This document shows, one piece after another, positions 16,176 to 26,351 of a stretch of 64,000 nucleotides of DNA. The position numbers and the translations under genes are program-made. The notes beneath the pieces were generated by a model. That model ran no database searches. It was not told the DNA's origin and worked only from the letters and a program-made list of their open reading frames with translations. The stretch covers positions 96,176 to 160,175 of the forward strand of contig NZ_JACVCU010000006.1 of assembly GCF_014518425.1 (NCBI RefSeq), written 5' to 3'. Every line of letters starts with the position of its first letter. The stretch's first letter is position 1. Source of the stretch: Terrabacter sp. MAHUQ-38 (GTDB lineage Bacteria > Actinomycetota > Actinomycetes > Actinomycetales > Dermatophilaceae).

Positions 16176-17744
16176 GTGACGGATTCGGACTGGCCGGCCG
16201 GCCCGGTGATCGTGGTGTCGGACGACGAAGCACGCGCCGCCGTGCTCGCGGCGCACTTCCCCGACGCGTACCTCACCCGCCCGGGTGCGGACCGCGTCTC
16301 GCCACCGGGAGCACCGCGCGCCTCGCGGCTCGTCGTGCTCGCGGGTGCCGATGCCGGACGGGCGCTGACGGAGCTGGCACCCCGCCTCGCCGGCGACGCC
16401 ACGCTCCTCGTCGAGTCGACCGGTGACTCGGAGCCGCCGATCGCCGGCTGGCACCCGCTGCGTCGCCTGGACGCTGACGGCTTCCGGCTCGTCGAGCTGG
16501 GTCGAGGTGACGCCCCGACCGCGGCGGACGCCACCTCCCCCGTGACGACGGACGGCGCCGATGCGTCCACGGCCACGGCCACGGGCCCGGCGGCATCCGG
16601 CGACGGAACGCCGCCCGTGACGGCGGCGGGGCAGGCCGCCCAGGCCACCACGTCGGTCCCCGCGCCTGCGGCGGAGGCACCGACGGTTCCCGCCCCGGGA
16701 TCCACGTCACGACGCAGCCGGTTTCTCGCCCTCGGCGCCGTCGCCGCACTGGCCGCCATCGCAGCAGCGGTCGTCGTGGCACTCGTGACGACGACCGGCT
16801 ACGTCGGCTTCGCCGTGACCATCCTGGCGCTCGCCGCTCTGGGCGGCGGCGCCGGCCTCGCGTGGCTGCAGAGCCGCAGCGCGCGGCAGGTCCAGCAGGC
16901 GCTGCGCCGCCAGCGCGAGAAGGACCGCGCAGCCCGGACCAAGGCCCAGAAGCAGCTCGCCGTGGCGACGTCGTCGATGCAGGAGCGGACGAGGGCCCTG
17001 GACGAGCGGCTCGCACTCCTGGAGCAGGAGCTCCACGTCGTGTCGGCCTCGACCCTCGAGACGGCACGCCGGCTCCCCGAAACGCGGACGCCCGAGATGT
17101 TCACCGACCCGCACGAGCTCACGGCCATGCACCAGACCCAGGCCGTCGCCAACCTCTTCGCGCTCGTGCCGGTCCGTGGGGTCATCCCCTTCATGGGCGG
17201 CTGGGCCGCCTCGCCCGACCTCGTCCTCACGCTCGTCGGCGAGGTCCTGACCCGCCGCCCGGCCCTCGTCGTCGAGTGCGGCAGCGGCGTCTCGACGTTG
17301 TGGCTGTCACTCGTCATCGACCACTTCGGTCTCGAGACCCGCGTCGTGTCGCTCGACCACGACCCCGTCTACGCCGAGCAGACCCGCCAGACCCTGCGCG
17401 ACCACGGCGTCGCCCACGTCGCGGAGGTCCGCGACGCCCCCCTCGCGCCCACGGGTCTGCCCGGGCACGACACTCCGTGGTACGCCCTCGAGTCCATCGA
17501 GGACCTCCACGACATCGGCCTGCTCTTCGTCGACGGACCACCCGACGCCACCGGCCCGCTCGTGCGGCTGCCCGCCGTGCCCCTGCTCAAGGACCGGCTC
17601 GCTCCGCGCGCGAGCGTCGTGCTCGACGATGTCGTGCGCGCCGCCGAGCAGGAGGTGATGAGCAGGTGGGCCGCGATCCTGCCGGACTTCACGCTCACCC
17701 GGCTGTCGCTGCAGAAGGACGCGTCCCGGTTCCGCCGGGGCTGA
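16176..17744 (+). CDS. Membrane-anchored class I SAM-dependent methyltransferase
   Basis: A 522-residue protein in three parts. Residues 1-110 form a small alpha/beta-like domain (VIVVSDDEARAAVLAAHFP), followed by an Ala/Thr/Pro-rich linker to about 180. Two adjacent membrane segments span about 183-204 and 209-232, with an Arg/Lys/Gln-rich coiled coil to about 305. The C-terminal domain is a Rossmann methyltransferase: VVECGSGVSTLWL (motif I), VVSLDHDPVYAE (motif II acidic), and LLFVDGPP. The start is GTG 16176; a TACTCT -10-like box about 15 nt upstream suggests a nearly leaderless transcript. The pairing with a divergent glycosyltransferase suggests polysaccharide or glycan methylation. 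Confidence 0.75.
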   Translation: MTDSDWPAGPVIVVSDDEARAAVLAAHFPDAYLTRPGADRVSPPGAPRASRLVVLAGADAGRALTELAPRLAGDATLLVESTGDSEPPIAGWHPLRRLDADGFRLVELGRGDAPTAADATSPVTTDGADASTATATGPAASGDGTPPVTAAGQAAQATTSVPAPAAEAPTVPAPGSTSRRSRFLALGAVAALAAIAAAVVVALVTTTGYVGFAVTILALAALGGGAGLAWLQSRSARQVQQALRRQREKDRAARTKAQKQLAVATSSMQERTRALDERLALLEQELHVVSASTLETARRLPETRTPEMFTDPHELTAMHQTQAVANLFALVPVRGVIPFMGGWAASPDLVLTLVGEVLTRRPALVVECGSGVSTLWLSLVIDHFGLETRVVSLDHDPVYAEQTRQTLRDHGVAHVAEVRDAPLAPTGLPGHDTPWYALESIEDLHDIGLLFVDGPPDATGPLVRLPAVPLLKDRLAPRASVVLDDVVRAAEQEVMSRWAAILPDFTLTRLSLQKDASRFRRG

Positions 17745-17803
17745 GGACACCTCGTTTCAGGACACCCGAGACGGTCCCGCCGGACCCTCGACACACTGGG
17801 AGC

Positions 17804-19042
17804 ATGCCCGACTTCCCGCTGCCGTCCGCCGACCACCTCACCTGGCTCGCGGAGCAGCGCCGGCGGCTCGCCGCGTTCGTGCGCGACGCCCAGCGTCCCG
17901 GTGGCGGCTTCGGCTGGCTGACCGACGACGGGAACCTCGACCCGTCGCGGGGCGTCGAGCTGTGGATCACGGCCCGGATGACGCACGTCGCGGCCCTGGC
18001 CGTGCTCGAGGGCGACACGGCGTACGGCGAGGTCGTCGACCACGGCGTGGCGACGTTCGCACCGGGCGGCCTGCTCCACGACCCCCAGCACGGGGGCTGG
18101 TACGCGTCGGTCCAGCCCGACGGGTCTCCCGACGTCGCCGACAAGCGCGCCTACGAGCACGCGTTCGTCGTCCTGGCCGCCTCGAGCGCGTCGGCGGCGC
18201 GGCGGGCCGGCGCCGACGACCTGCTCGATGCGGCGTTGCAGACCTTCGAGCAACGGTTCTGGAGCGAGTCGGAGGGTCTGGCCGTCGACGTCTGGGACCG
18301 CAGCTGGACCGTCCTCGAGGACTACCGCGGCGTCAACGCAAACATGCACTCGCTCGAGGCGCTCCTCGCGGCCTGGGACGTCACCCGAGACCCGCGGTGG
18401 CTCGGTCACGCGCTGCGGATCACCGAGCGCGTCGTGCACGGTTTCGCGCGACAGGAGAACTACCGGCTGCCCGAACACTTCGACGCCGGCTGGCGCCCGC
18501 GGCACGAGTACAACCGCGACCTGCCGGCCGACCCGTTCCGCCCCTACGGCGTGACCCCCGGGCACCTGCTCGAGTGGTCGCGTCTGGCCCTGCAGCTGCG
18601 GCGCGCCCTCGGCGCAGAGGCGCCCGCGTGGCTGCTCGACGACGCGCGGTCGCTCTTCGACGTCGCCGTGCACGAGGGCTGGGACGCCGACGCGCAGGAG
18701 GGCTTCGTCTACACCACCGACTTCGAGGGGCGACCCGTCGTGCGAGACCGCCTGCACTGGGTCGTCACCGAGGCCATCGCCGCGGCCCGCACGCTCCACC
18801 TCGCCACAGGCGACCCCACGTATGCCGCGTGGTACGACCGCTGGTGGCGGCACGCGCGCGACCACTTCGTCGACGCCGACAACGGCTCGTGGCGGCACGA
18901 GCTGACGCCCGACCTGACGCCGTCGAGGACGGTGTGGCGTGGACGCCCGGACGTCTACCACGCCTACCAGGCCTGCCTGTCGGGTGCGCTCGGCGAGATC
19001 ACGTCGTTCGTCGGGGCGCTGCGGGAGGGCGCGCTGCGCTGA
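17804..19042 (+). CDS. AGE family sugar epimerase/isomerase
   Basis: A 412-residue (alpha/alpha)6-barrel enzyme of the N-acylglucosamine 2-epimerase/mannose isomerase/YihS family. Length and motifs fit the aldose-ketose isomerase branch: ELWITARMTHVA near residue 50, VNANMHSLEALLAA with the conserved His, the HEYNRD segment, and the C-terminal RPDVYHAYQACL. The likely reaction is isomerisation of mannose, or a related aldohexose, to fructose, but mannose versus sulfoquinovose cannot be decided here. The ATG has GGGAG just upstream. It converges closely (16 nt) with an alditol oxidase gene. Confidence 0.8.
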   Translation: MPDFPLPSADHLTWLAEQRRRLAAFVRDAQRPGGGFGWLTDDGNLDPSRGVELWITARMTHVAALAVLEGDTAYGEVVDHGVATFAPGGLLHDPQHGGWYASVQPDGSPDVADKRAYEHAFVVLAASSASAARRAGADDLLDAALQTFEQRFWSESEGLAVDVWDRSWTVLEDYRGVNANMHSLEALLAAWDVTRDPRWLGHALRITERVVHGFARQENYRLPEHFDAGWRPRHEYNRDLPADPFRPYGVTPGHLLEWSRLALQLRRALGAEAPAWLLDDARSLFDVAVHEGWDADAQEGFVYTTDFEGRPVVRDRLHWVVTEAIAAARTLHLATGDPTYAAWYDRWWRHARDHFVDADNGSWRHELTPDLTPSRTVWRGRPDVYHAYQACLSGALGEITSFVGALREGALR

Positions 19043-19058
19043 CCCCTCGACGCCCCGG

Positions 19059-20306
19059 TCAGCCGAGGACGCGGTCGAGGAAGGCGTTGCCGAAGGTGCG
19101 GTCCGGGTCCACCCGGTCGCGCAGGGCCCGGAAGTCCGACATCCGCGGGTACATCGGCTCCAGGTCGGCGGCCTCCGCGACGAAGCACTTGCCCCAGTGG
19201 GGTCTCGCCCCGAGCGGCAGCAGCGCCGCCTCGATGGCCGGCAGGACGGCATACACCCGCTCGACGTCGCGCAGCCACGTGAAGTGCACCCCGAGAACGT
19301 CGTGGCCGTATGCGCTGCTCAGCCAGTGCTCGTCGGCCGCGACGGTGCGCAGCTCGCAGACCTGCAGCACCGGGGCCATCCGCTCACCGAGGGCGCGGAG
19401 CCGCTCGATGGCGGTCAGCGCGTGCTCGCGTGGCAGGAGGTACTCGCTCTGCAGCTCCTCGCCGCGGCTCGGCGTGAACTCCATCCGGAAGTGCGGCAGC
19501 CGATCGAGCCACGGGCCGGGCAGGCCTCCCTGCTGCGTCACCGACTCGGTCGCACCGCCCTCGAGCATGTGCATCGTCGTCGTCGCCGCGAGGGCACCGA
19601 ACAGCTCGGTGGGCGCGTCGTCGGCGCGGCTCTTGAGCCACACCTGCTCGATCCCGGCGTCGGTCCAGCGGGTGAAGAGGCTCACGCTGTAGGCGCTCTT
19701 CGTGATCGTCTCGAGCTCGCCGACCAGCGCGTCCCACGCGAGGCCGGTGTAGACGTCCTGGCGGACCTCGAAGGTGGGCTCGATGTCGAGCGTCACGGCC
19801 GTGACGACACCGAGCGCGCCGAGCGCCACGACGCTGCCGTCGAAGTCGGCGTCGCCTCGGCTGGTTTTGCGGATCTCGCCGTCAGAGCCCACGATGTCCA
19901 ACGACGCGACGGACGTTGCGAGAGAGCCGTTCTCGACACCGGACCCGTGCGTCCCCGTCGCGACGGCGCCGGCGACCGAGATGTGCGGCAGCGACGCGAG
20001 GTTGGCCAGCGCCCAGCCCGCAGCCTGCAGCTGGGTCGCCACCTCGCCGTATGCCGCCCGGCCCGTGACGCGCGCCCTGCGGGTGCTTTCGTCGACGTCC
20101 ACGGCGGTCGGGATGTCGGCGAGGGAGACCAGCACGCCGGCGTCGCTGTCCGTGATGTCGGTGAGGTCGGTGAACGAGTGGCGGGAGCCGAGCGCCCGCA
20201 CCCGTGCCTCGCGCGCGACGACGTCCTGGAGCTCGTCGACAGACCGAGGCCGCTCGATGCGGGCCCGGTACGTGTGGTTGCCGGCCCAGTTCGTCTCGAT
20301 GCTCAT
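19059..20306 (-). CDS. aldO: FAD-dependent alditol oxidase (AldO/xylitol oxidase family)
   Basis: A 415-residue oxidase that closely matches Streptomyces AldO in order and length (418 residues). It oxidises the terminal CH2OH of polyols such as xylitol or sorbitol, releasing hydrogen peroxide. Features: TNWAGN at the N-terminus, VRALGSRHSF with the His expected to be covalently flavinylated, ASLPHISVAGAVATGTHGSG (FAD binding), GALGVVTAVTLD, YSVSLFTRW, and the C-terminal ARPHWGK active-site block. The ATG at 20306 is chosen because the conserved protein begins MSIETNWAGN; upstream codons in frame look non-coding. It lies just downstream of the sugar permease mmsB on the same strand, 25 nt away, so it may be read through from the arabinose operon. 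Confidence 0.9.
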   Translation of the reverse strand: MSIETNWAGNHTYRARIERPRSVDELQDVVAREARVRALGSRHSFTDLTDITDSDAGVLVSLADIPTAVDVDESTRRARVTGRAAYGEVATQLQAAGWALANLASLPHISVAGAVATGTHGSGVENGSLATSVASLDIVGSDGEIRKTSRGDADFDGSVVALGALGVVTAVTLDIEPTFEVRQDVYTGLAWDALVGELETITKSAYSVSLFTRWTDAGIEQVWLKSRADDAPTELFGALAATTTMHMLEGGATESVTQQGGLPGPWLDRLPHFRMEFTPSRGEELQSEYLLPREHALTAIERLRALGERMAPVLQVCELRTVAADEHWLSSAYGHDVLGVHFTWLRDVERVYAVLPAIEAALLPLGARPHWGKCFVAEAADLEPMYPRMSDFRALRDRVDPDRTFGNAFLDRVLG

Positions 20307-20331
20307 GAGCAGCAGTCTGGCTCGTGTCGTG

Positions 20332-21756
20332 TCATCTCGCGTCGGCGTCTTCGGCGCGGTCCGGCGGTGGCAGCTTCTGGACGCCCTCGGGCAGGTCGTC
20401 TCGATGCGTCCGGGCGACGTGCACCACACCTGTCGGTGTGACGGTCTCGTCCGCTCGTACGGGGGTGGGGCTGGCGGGTCCGGGGGGTGTGCCGCGTCCG
20501 CGGGTGATCCCGTTGATGATCATCCCGATGAAGCTCGGGCGACCCTGGTACTTGGACAGGACGTCGAGGGCGACCGCTCCCAGGAGGACCAGCCCCTTGA
20601 TGATCTGGACGTAGTTCGAGTCGACGCTGAGGTTGGCCAGCCCGAGGTTGAGCACGCCCATCACGAGCCCGCCGACCATCGAGCCGGTGACCGTGCCGAC
20701 ACCGCCCGCCACCGCGGCTCCGCCGACGAACACGGCGGCGATCGCGTCGAGCTCGAAGCCCACGCCGTCCTTGGGGTTCGCCGCGTTGAGGTAGGCGGTG
20801 AAGACCATGCCCGCGATCGCGGCCAGGAAGCCCATGTTGACCATCGCGAAGAGGTCGACGCGGCGGGTGTCGACCCCGGAGAGGCGGGCCGCGTTCGAGT
20901 TGCCGCCGACCGCGTAGATGTGGCGGCCGAGCACCGTGCGCTGCGTGATGTAGGTGTAGAGGACCACCAGCGCGCCGAGGATCAGGCCGACGACGGGCAC
21001 ACCCTTGTACGAGGCGAGGAGCAGCCCGAAGACGAGCATGAGGCCACAGATGACGACGAGCTTGAGCACGCTCAGCACCATCCGCGGCACGTCCATGCCG
21101 TACCTGCGAAGGTCCGCACGCTTGCGCAGCTCGAGGTAGACGATGACCGCGACGGCCAGGAGGGTCAGCACGAGCGTCGGGTTGTGGTACCCCGTGACGG
21201 GGCCCATCTCCGGGATGTACCCGTTGGCGATCTTCTGGAAGCTCTCCGGCACGGGGATCGACTCGGCGTTGAGGATGATGAGGTCCAGGCCACGGAAGAG
21301 GAGCATGCCCGCGAGCGTGACGATGAACGCGGGGATGCCGACGTAGGCGACCCAGAAGCCCTGCCAGATGCCGACGAGGATCCCGAGCGCCAGCCCGAGG
21401 AGGATCGCCGCAGGCCAGGGCAGGTCGAACTTCGCCATCGCCAGCGCGACCGTCGCCCCGACGAAGGCGCACACCGAGCCGACCGACAGGTCGATGTGAC
21501 CGGCGATGATCACCATCACCATGCCGATCGCGAGGATGAGGATGTAACCGTTCTGGACGAGCAGCGACGTGACGTTGCGCGGCTGGAGGAAGAGCCCGTC
21601 GGTCAGGATCTGGAACATCGCCACGAGCAGCAGCAGGGCGATCATCATGCCGTACTGGCGGATGTTGCCACTGAGCGCGTTGCGGATGTCGCGGACGATG
21701 GACGTTCCTTCGCGGGCGCTCTGCCTGCCGGGTGCGGGGGCGGTCTCGATCGCCAT
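20332..21756 (-). CDS. mmsB: Multiple-monosaccharide ABC transporter permease (MmsB/GguB type)
   Basis: A 474-residue inner-membrane permease of the BPD_transp_2 family with about ten hydrophobic segments. Signatures are GHIDLSVGSV, IPAFIVTLAGMLLFRG and ELDAIAAVFVGGAAVAGGVGT. The extra central segment makes it longer than RbsC/AraH, as in GguB/MmsB/XylH permeases that act with a single ATPase and ChvE. The C-terminal 50 residues are a hydrophilic, cytosolic Pro/Thr/Arg-rich tail. The start is one nucleotide after the mmsA stop. Substrates of this family include arabinose, galactose and xylose. Confidence 0.88.
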   Translation of the reverse strand: MAIETAPAPGRQSAREGTSIVRDIRNALSGNIRQYGMMIALLLLVAMFQILTDGLFLQPRNVTSLLVQNGYILILAIGMVMVIIAGHIDLSVGSVCAFVGATVALAMAKFDLPWPAAILLGLALGILVGIWQGFWVAYVGIPAFIVTLAGMLLFRGLDLIILNAESIPVPESFQKIANGYIPEMGPVTGYHNPTLVLTLLAVAVIVYLELRKRADLRRYGMDVPRMVLSVLKLVVICGLMLVFGLLLASYKGVPVVGLILGALVVLYTYITQRTVLGRHIYAVGGNSNAARLSGVDTRRVDLFAMVNMGFLAAIAGMVFTAYLNAANPKDGVGFELDAIAAVFVGGAAVAGGVGTVTGSMVGGLVMGVLNLGLANLSVDSNYVQIIKGLVLLGAVALDVLSKYQGRPSFIGMIINGITRGRGTPPGPASPTPVRADETVTPTGVVHVARTHRDDLPEGVQKLPPPDRAEDADAR

Positions 21757-21757
21757 C

Positions 21758-23293
21758 TCAGTCAGCCTTTCGCTGGGTCATGTATCGCATGAGTACTTCC
21801 TGGTTCGCCTGTTCCCGCGGGACATCCGCGGTGATGACCCCTGCACTGAGTGTGTAGATGCGGTCGCAGAGCCCGAGCAGCTCGGGCAGCTCGGAGGAGA
21901 TCACGAGGACGCCGCGCCCGCTGTCGGCGAGGCGGTTGATGATCTCGTAGATCTCGTACTTTGCACCGACGTCGATCCCCCGGGTCGGTTCGTCGAGGAT
22001 CAGGACGTCGGGCTCGGTGAACATCCACTTTCCGAGGACCACCTTCTGCTGGTTGCCCCCGGAGAGCTTGGCGACCCCGGTCTCGATGGACGGCGTCTTG
22101 ATGTTCATGCTCTTGCGGTAGCGCTCCGCGGCGAGGACCTCCTGCCGCTCGTCCACCGCGCCCGCGCGGCCCCTGATCGACTTCAGGCCTGCGGCCGTGA
22201 TCGAGACCCGGATGGAGTCGAGCAGGTTGAGGCCCAGGCTCTTGCGGTCCTCGGTGACGTAGGCCAGTCCGCCGTCGATCGCACGCCTGACCGTGTTCGC
22301 CTGCAGCGTCGCGCCCTCCTTGACGAGCTCGCCGCTGATCTTGTGGCCGTAGGACTCGCCGAAGACGCTGCGGGCCAGCTCGGTGCGGCCCGCGCCCATG
22401 AGGCCGGCGAGGCCGACGATCTCACCGCGGCGGACCGTGAGGTTGGCACCCTTGACGATGAGGCGTGCCACGTCCTGCGGGTGCGCCACGGTCCAGTCGC
22501 GGATCTCGAGCAGCACGTCGCCGACGGTCGACTCGTGTGGCGGGAAACGATGGTCGAGGTCGCGGCCGACCATGCCACGGATGATGCGGTCCTCGTTCAC
22601 CTCGCCGCGGCGGACATCGAGGGTCTCGATGGTGCGTCCGTCGCGGATGATGGTGATCGAGTCCGACACCTCCTCGATCTCCGCCAGCTTGTGGCTGATC
22701 ATGATCGACGTGATCCCCTTGGCCTTGAGGCCGAGGAGCAGGTCGAGCAGGTGCCGGGAGTCGGTGTCGTTGAGGGCCGACGTCGGCTCGTCGAGGATGA
22801 GCAGCTTGACGTCCTTGGCCAGTGCCTTGGCGATCTCGACGAGCTGCTGCTTGCCGATGCCGATGTTCTTGATCTGCGTGTCCGGGTCCTCGTCCAGCCC
22901 CACCCGGGCGAACAGCTCCAGCGCGCGCTGGCGTGCGGCCAGCCAGTCGATCCTGCCGGCGGAGGCCTGCTCGTTGCCGAGGAAGAGGTTCTCGAGGATC
23001 GACAGCTCGGGGACGAGTGCCAGCTCCTGGTGGATGATGACGATGCCCGCGGCCTCGCTCTCGCGGATGCCCTTGAACTCGCAGAGCCGCCCGTCGAAGT
23101 GGATCTCGCCGGTGTACGTCCCGTGCGGGTACACGCCGGAGAGCACTTTCATCAGGGTCGACTTGCCGGCACCGTTCTCACCGCAGATGGAGTGGATCTC
23201 GCCGCGCTGCACCTCGAGGTTGACGTCGGACAACGCCTTCACTCCGGGGAACTCCTTGGTGATGGAGCGCATCGACAGGATCGTCGTGTTCAT
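21758..23293 (-). CDS. mmsA: Multiple-monosaccharide ABC transporter ATP-binding protein (MmsA/GguA type)
   Basis: A 511-residue ATPase with two fused nucleotide-binding domains. The first has Walker [10 protein letters not shown], the Q-loop [13 protein letters not shown] and Walker [14 protein letters not shown]. The second has a degenerate Walker A ([10 protein letters not shown]), signature LSGGNQQKV and Walker [13 protein letters not shown]. It powers import with MmsB. I chose the ATG at 23293 ([13 protein letters not shown]); a GTG two codons upstream (23299) is equally in frame. It is preceded by a strong hairpin that separates it from chvE. Confidence 0.92.
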   Translation of the reverse strand: MNTTILSMRSITKEFPGVKALSDVNLEVQRGEIHSICGENGAGKSTLMKVLSGVYPHGTYTGEIHFDGRLCEFKGIRESEAAGIVIIHQELALVPELSILENLFLGNEQASAGRIDWLAARQRALELFARVGLDEDPDTQIKNIGIGKQQLVEIAKALAKDVKLLILDEPTSALNDTDSRHLLDLLLGLKAKGITSIMISHKLAEIEEVSDSITIIRDGRTIETLDVRRGEVNEDRIIRGMVGRDLDHRFPPHESTVGDVLLEIRDWTVAHPQDVARLIVKGANLTVRRGEIVGLAGLMGAGRTELARSVFGESYGHKISGELVKEGATLQANTVRRAIDGGLAYVTEDRKSLGLNLLDSIRVSITAAGLKSIRGRAGAVDERQEVLAAERYRKSMNIKTPSIETGVAKLSGGNQQKVVLGKWMFTEPDVLILDEPTRGIDVGAKYEIYEIINRLADSGRGVLVISSELPELLGLCDRIYTLSAGVITADVPREQANQEVLMRYMTQRKAD

Positions 23294-23324
23294 GGTCACT
23301 CGCGTTTCTCTCTCGATCCGAGAA

Positions 23325-23369
23325 GGCCCGGGTGCGGCGGGTGTGTCACCGCCCGCCGCACCACGGGCC
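23325..23369 (-). terminator. Intercistronic hairpin between chvE and mmsA
   Basis: A 10-bp stem (GTGCGGCGGG with CCCGCCGCAC) extended by GGCCCG/CGGGCC past a small bulge, loop 10 nt, no T-run. It probably stabilises or attenuates, giving more binding protein than ATPase. Confidence 0.6.
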
Positions 23370-23379
23370 AGGGGCTCGG

Positions 23380-24474
23380 CTACTTCAGCTGGTCGGCCGT
23401 GTAGTACTTCGCCTTGACCAGCACGTCCGTGACGTTGGCCTTGTCGACGGCAACCGGCTCCAGCAGCATGGTCGGAACGTTCTTGATGCCGTTGTTGTAC
23501 GAGGTCGTGTCGTTGACGGTGACCGTCTTCTTCGTGTCGATCTCCTGGATCATCTTCACCGTGGCCTGGGCGAGGTCGCGGGTGTTCTTGAAGACCGTCG
23601 AGTACTGCTCGCCGGCGAGGATCGACTTGACCGACTCGAGCTCCGCGTCCTGCCCCGTGACGACCGGGAGCGTCTTGCCGCCGCTGCCGTAGCCGCTGCC
23701 CTTGAGGGCCGCGATGATGCCGCGCGAGAGGCCGTCGTACGGCGAGAGCACGCCGTTGACGTCCTTCGTGGAGTACGCCTTCGTCAGGAGGTTCTCCATC
23801 CGCTTCTTCGCCACGGCGGCATCCCAGCGCAACGTCGCGACCGTCTTGAAGTCCGTCTCACCCGAGGCGATGACGAGGTCGCCGGAGTTGATCTTCGGCT
23901 TGAGCACCTCCATGGCGCCGTTGAAGAAGAAGGTCGCGTTGTTGTCGTCGGGCGACCCGGCGAAGAGCTCGACGTTCCACGGCTTCGGGGCGCCGCTCGC
24001 CTCGAGGCCCTTGAGGAGCGACTCGGCCTGCAGCTTCCCGACCTTCAGGTTGTCGAAGGTCGTGTAGTAGTCGACCGCGTTCGTGTCGCGCAGCAGCCGG
24101 TCGTAGGCGATGACCGGGATGCCGGCGTCCTTGGCCTCCTGGAGCGCACCCTTGAGGGCAGTGCCGTCGATCGAGGCCACGACCAGGATCTTGTTGTTCT
24201 TGGTCACCATGTCGTTGACCTGGCTGACCTGGGTCGGGATGTCGTCGTTGGCGTACTGGAGGTTGACCTTGTACCCCGCGGACTCGAGCTGCTGCTTGAT
24301 GTAGTCGCCGTCCTTGATCCACCGCTCGGAGGTCTTCGTCGGCATCGCGACGCCGATCGTGCCCTTCTCGGTGGTACCGCCGGCCGCCACTGTCGGCTCG
24401 GTCTGGCGACCGCAGGCGCTCAGGCTGACAGCCAGTGCCCCCACGGCGATCGCCGCAACGGTTCTGCGAATCAC
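23380..24474 (-). CDS. chvE: Sugar-binding lipoprotein of ABC transporter (ChvE type)
   Basis: A 364-residue extracellular sugar receptor. The N-terminus [12 protein letters not shown] ends in lipobox LSAC (Cys 21). The mature part follows the type I periplasmic-binding fold: [54 protein letters not shown] and [16 protein letters not shown], the last two typical of ChvE/XylF-like proteins binding arabinose, galactose or xylose. The start is GTG, with GGAG about 9 nt upstream. The 265 nt upstream, after araA, hold no gene and no operator like those at 34.8 kb; a TTGACA sequence near 24500 has no matching -10. Confidence 0.88.
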   Translation of the reverse strand: MIRRTVAAIAVGALAVSLSACGRQTEPTVAAGGTTEKGTIGVAMPTKTSERWIKDGDYIKQQLESAGYKVNLQYANDDIPTQVSQVNDMVTKNNKILVVASIDGTALKGALQEAKDAGIPVIAYDRLLRDTNAVDYYTTFDNLKVGKLQAESLLKGLEASGAPKPWNVELFAGSPDDNNATFFFNGAMEVLKPKINSGDLVIASGETDFKTVATLRWDAAVAKKRMENLLTKAYSTKDVNGVLSPYDGLSRGIIAALKGSGYGSGGKTLPVVTGQDAELESVKSILAGEQYSTVFKNTRDLAQATVKMIQEIDTKKTVTVNDTTSYNNGIKNVPTMLLEPVAVDKANVTDVLVKAKYYTADQLK

Positions 24475-24739
24475 GGGTGTGCTCCATTTCTTCGGTTGTC
24501 AACCTGCTCCGTTCGGCCGGTTGATCGGGTGGTGCCGGCGTCGTGACCGCCGGCGGTGGGTCGCCGCCCTCGCCCGGGTCATCGACCCTGCGAGGAACGT
24601 TCGGGTGCGGCGGCCGACCGTGTCGTCCCCCGGCGGCTGCACTCGTGCGCCCACTGGTCTTGAGTTGTCTGAGCTTGCTGCATGCTCCCGACGGCGCAGG
24701 CGGTACGCGGTTGGCGCCCGCGCCGCCGGGGGTCTTGGG

Positions 24740-26281
24740 TCAGAGGCGTGCGGCGAGGCGGTGGTAGGCCGCGCTCCAGCGCAGCTCCTGGCGCAGGCTC
24801 TCGGGTGTCGTGTCGGCGTCGATGACGACGAGCTCGGTCGAGATCATCTCCGCGAGGTCGCGGAACTCCTCGGTGCCGATCGCGGTCGACAGGACCGTGT
24901 GGTGTGGGCCGCCGGACAGCAGCCATGACTCGGCCGACGTCGAGAGGTTCGGGCGCGGCTCCCACACGGCGCAGGCGACGGGCAGCCGGGGCAGGTCCTC
25001 GTCGGGCTCGACGACGTCGATCTCGTTGAGGGTCAGGCGGAACCGGCCCCCGAGGTCGCTCATGCCGACGACCACGCCCGGCCCGGGGGCGGCCGTGAAC
25101 TTCAGGCGCACCGGGTCCTCCCGGCCTCCGATGCCCAGCGGGTGGATCTCCAGGCTCGGTTGCCGGCTCGCGATCGTCGGGCACACCTCGAGCATGTGCG
25201 CGCCGAGGATCTTCTCCTCGCCCGGCACGAGGTGGTACGTGTAGTCCTCCATGAAGGATGTGCCGCCCGGCACTCCCTGGGCCATCGCCTTCGCGGTGCG
25301 CAGCAGCACCGAGGTCTTCCAGTCGCCCTCACCGCCGAAGCCGTAGCCGTCGGCCATCAGCCGCTGCACGGCCAGGCCGGGCAGCTGCCGCAGCCCGCCG
25401 AGGTCCTCGAAGTTCGTCGTGAACGCCCTGAAGCCGCCGTCGGTCAGGAACGCCCGCAGGCCTGCCTCGATCCGCGCGCCGTAGCGCAGCGACTCGTGCC
25501 GCTCGCCGCCGCGACGCAGCTCGGGCACGACGGCATACGTCTGCTCGTACTCGGCGACCAGCGTGTCGATCTCGGCGTCGGCCACCGCGTCGACGACCTC
25601 GACGAGGTCGTTGACGCCGTACGTGTTGACCGACACCCCGAACCGCAGCTGCGCCTCGACCTTGTCGCCCTCGGTGACCGCGACGTCGCGCATGTTGTCG
25701 CCGAACCGGGCCAGCCGCAGCGTGCGCAGCTCGGCCACGCCGGCGGCCGCGCGGCCCCAGGCGCCGATCCGCTCGACCACGGCCGGGTTGCTCACGTGCC
25801 CGGCGACGACCTTGCGAGCCACCCCGAGGCGTGCGCCGACGAACCCGAACTCCCGGTCACCGTGGGCGGCCTGGTTGAGGTTCATGAAGTCCATGTCGAT
25901 CGTGGACCACGGCAGCTCGGCCCCGGCCTGCGTGTGCAGGTGCAGCATCGGCTTGCGCAGGGCGTCGAGCCCCGTGATCCACATCTTGGCCGGCGAGAAC
26001 GTGTGCATCCACGTGATCACCCCGATGCAGCCCGCCGACGCGTTCGCCTCCAGGACCGCCGCGTGGATGGCGGCCGCGTCGGCGAGGATCGGCTTCCATA
26101 CGACCCGCGCGGGCAGCACGCCACTCGCGTCGATCTCCTTCGCGATCGCCTGCGACTGGTCGGCCACCTGCCGCAACGTCTCCTCGCCGTAGAGGTGCTG
26201 GCTGCCGGTGAGGAACCAGACCTCTCGCGCGGCGCCGCCGGCGTGGCCGGCCGTCGTTGCGGTCGTGGTGGTCGCGGTCAT
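24740..26281 (-). CDS. araA: L-arabinose isomerase
   Basis: A 513-residue cytoplasmic manganese enzyme that converts L-arabinose to L-ribulose, the first intracellular step of arabinose catabolism. Typical blocks are [56 protein letters not shown] (metal-binding Glu), [12 protein letters not shown] (Glu and His of the active site) and GGPHHTV near the end. The first 18 residues are a variable Thr/Ala-rich extension. The ATG has AAGGAG about 7 nt upstream. It follows araD after 70 nt. Confidence 0.97.
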   Translation of the reverse strand: MTATTTTATTAGHAGGAAREVWFLTGSQHLYGEETLRQVADQSQAIAKEIDASGVLPARVVWKPILADAAAIHAAVLEANASAGCIGVITWMHTFSPAKMWITGLDALRKPMLHLHTQAGAELPWSTIDMDFMNLNQAAHGDREFGFVGARLGVARKVVAGHVSNPAVVERIGAWGRAAAGVAELRTLRLARFGDNMRDVAVTEGDKVEAQLRFGVSVNTYGVNDLVEVVDAVADAEIDTLVAEYEQTYAVVPELRRGGERHESLRYGARIEAGLRAFLTDGGFRAFTTNFEDLGGLRQLPGLAVQRLMADGYGFGGEGDWKTSVLLRTAKAMAQGVPGGTSFMEDYTYHLVPGEEKILGAHMLEVCPTIASRQPSLEIHPLGIGGREDPVRLKFTAAPGPGVVVGMSDLGGRFRLTLNEIDVVEPDEDLPRLPVACAVWEPRPNLSTSAESWLLSGGPHHTVLSTAIGTEEFRDLAEMISTELVVIDADTTPESLRQELRWSAAYHRLAARL

Positions 26282-26351
26282 GATGGGTCTCCTTCGTGGG
26301 ATCCGTTGTGGCGCAGTGCAACTGGCTGTTCGGGCTGGGCCCGGATGCCGG

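Noticed and set aside
24475..24739. An internal promoter for chvE using TTGACA near 24500
   Set aside because: No -10 lies at a workable distance; the expected place overlaps the GTG start. The gap holds no operator like those at 34.8 kb.
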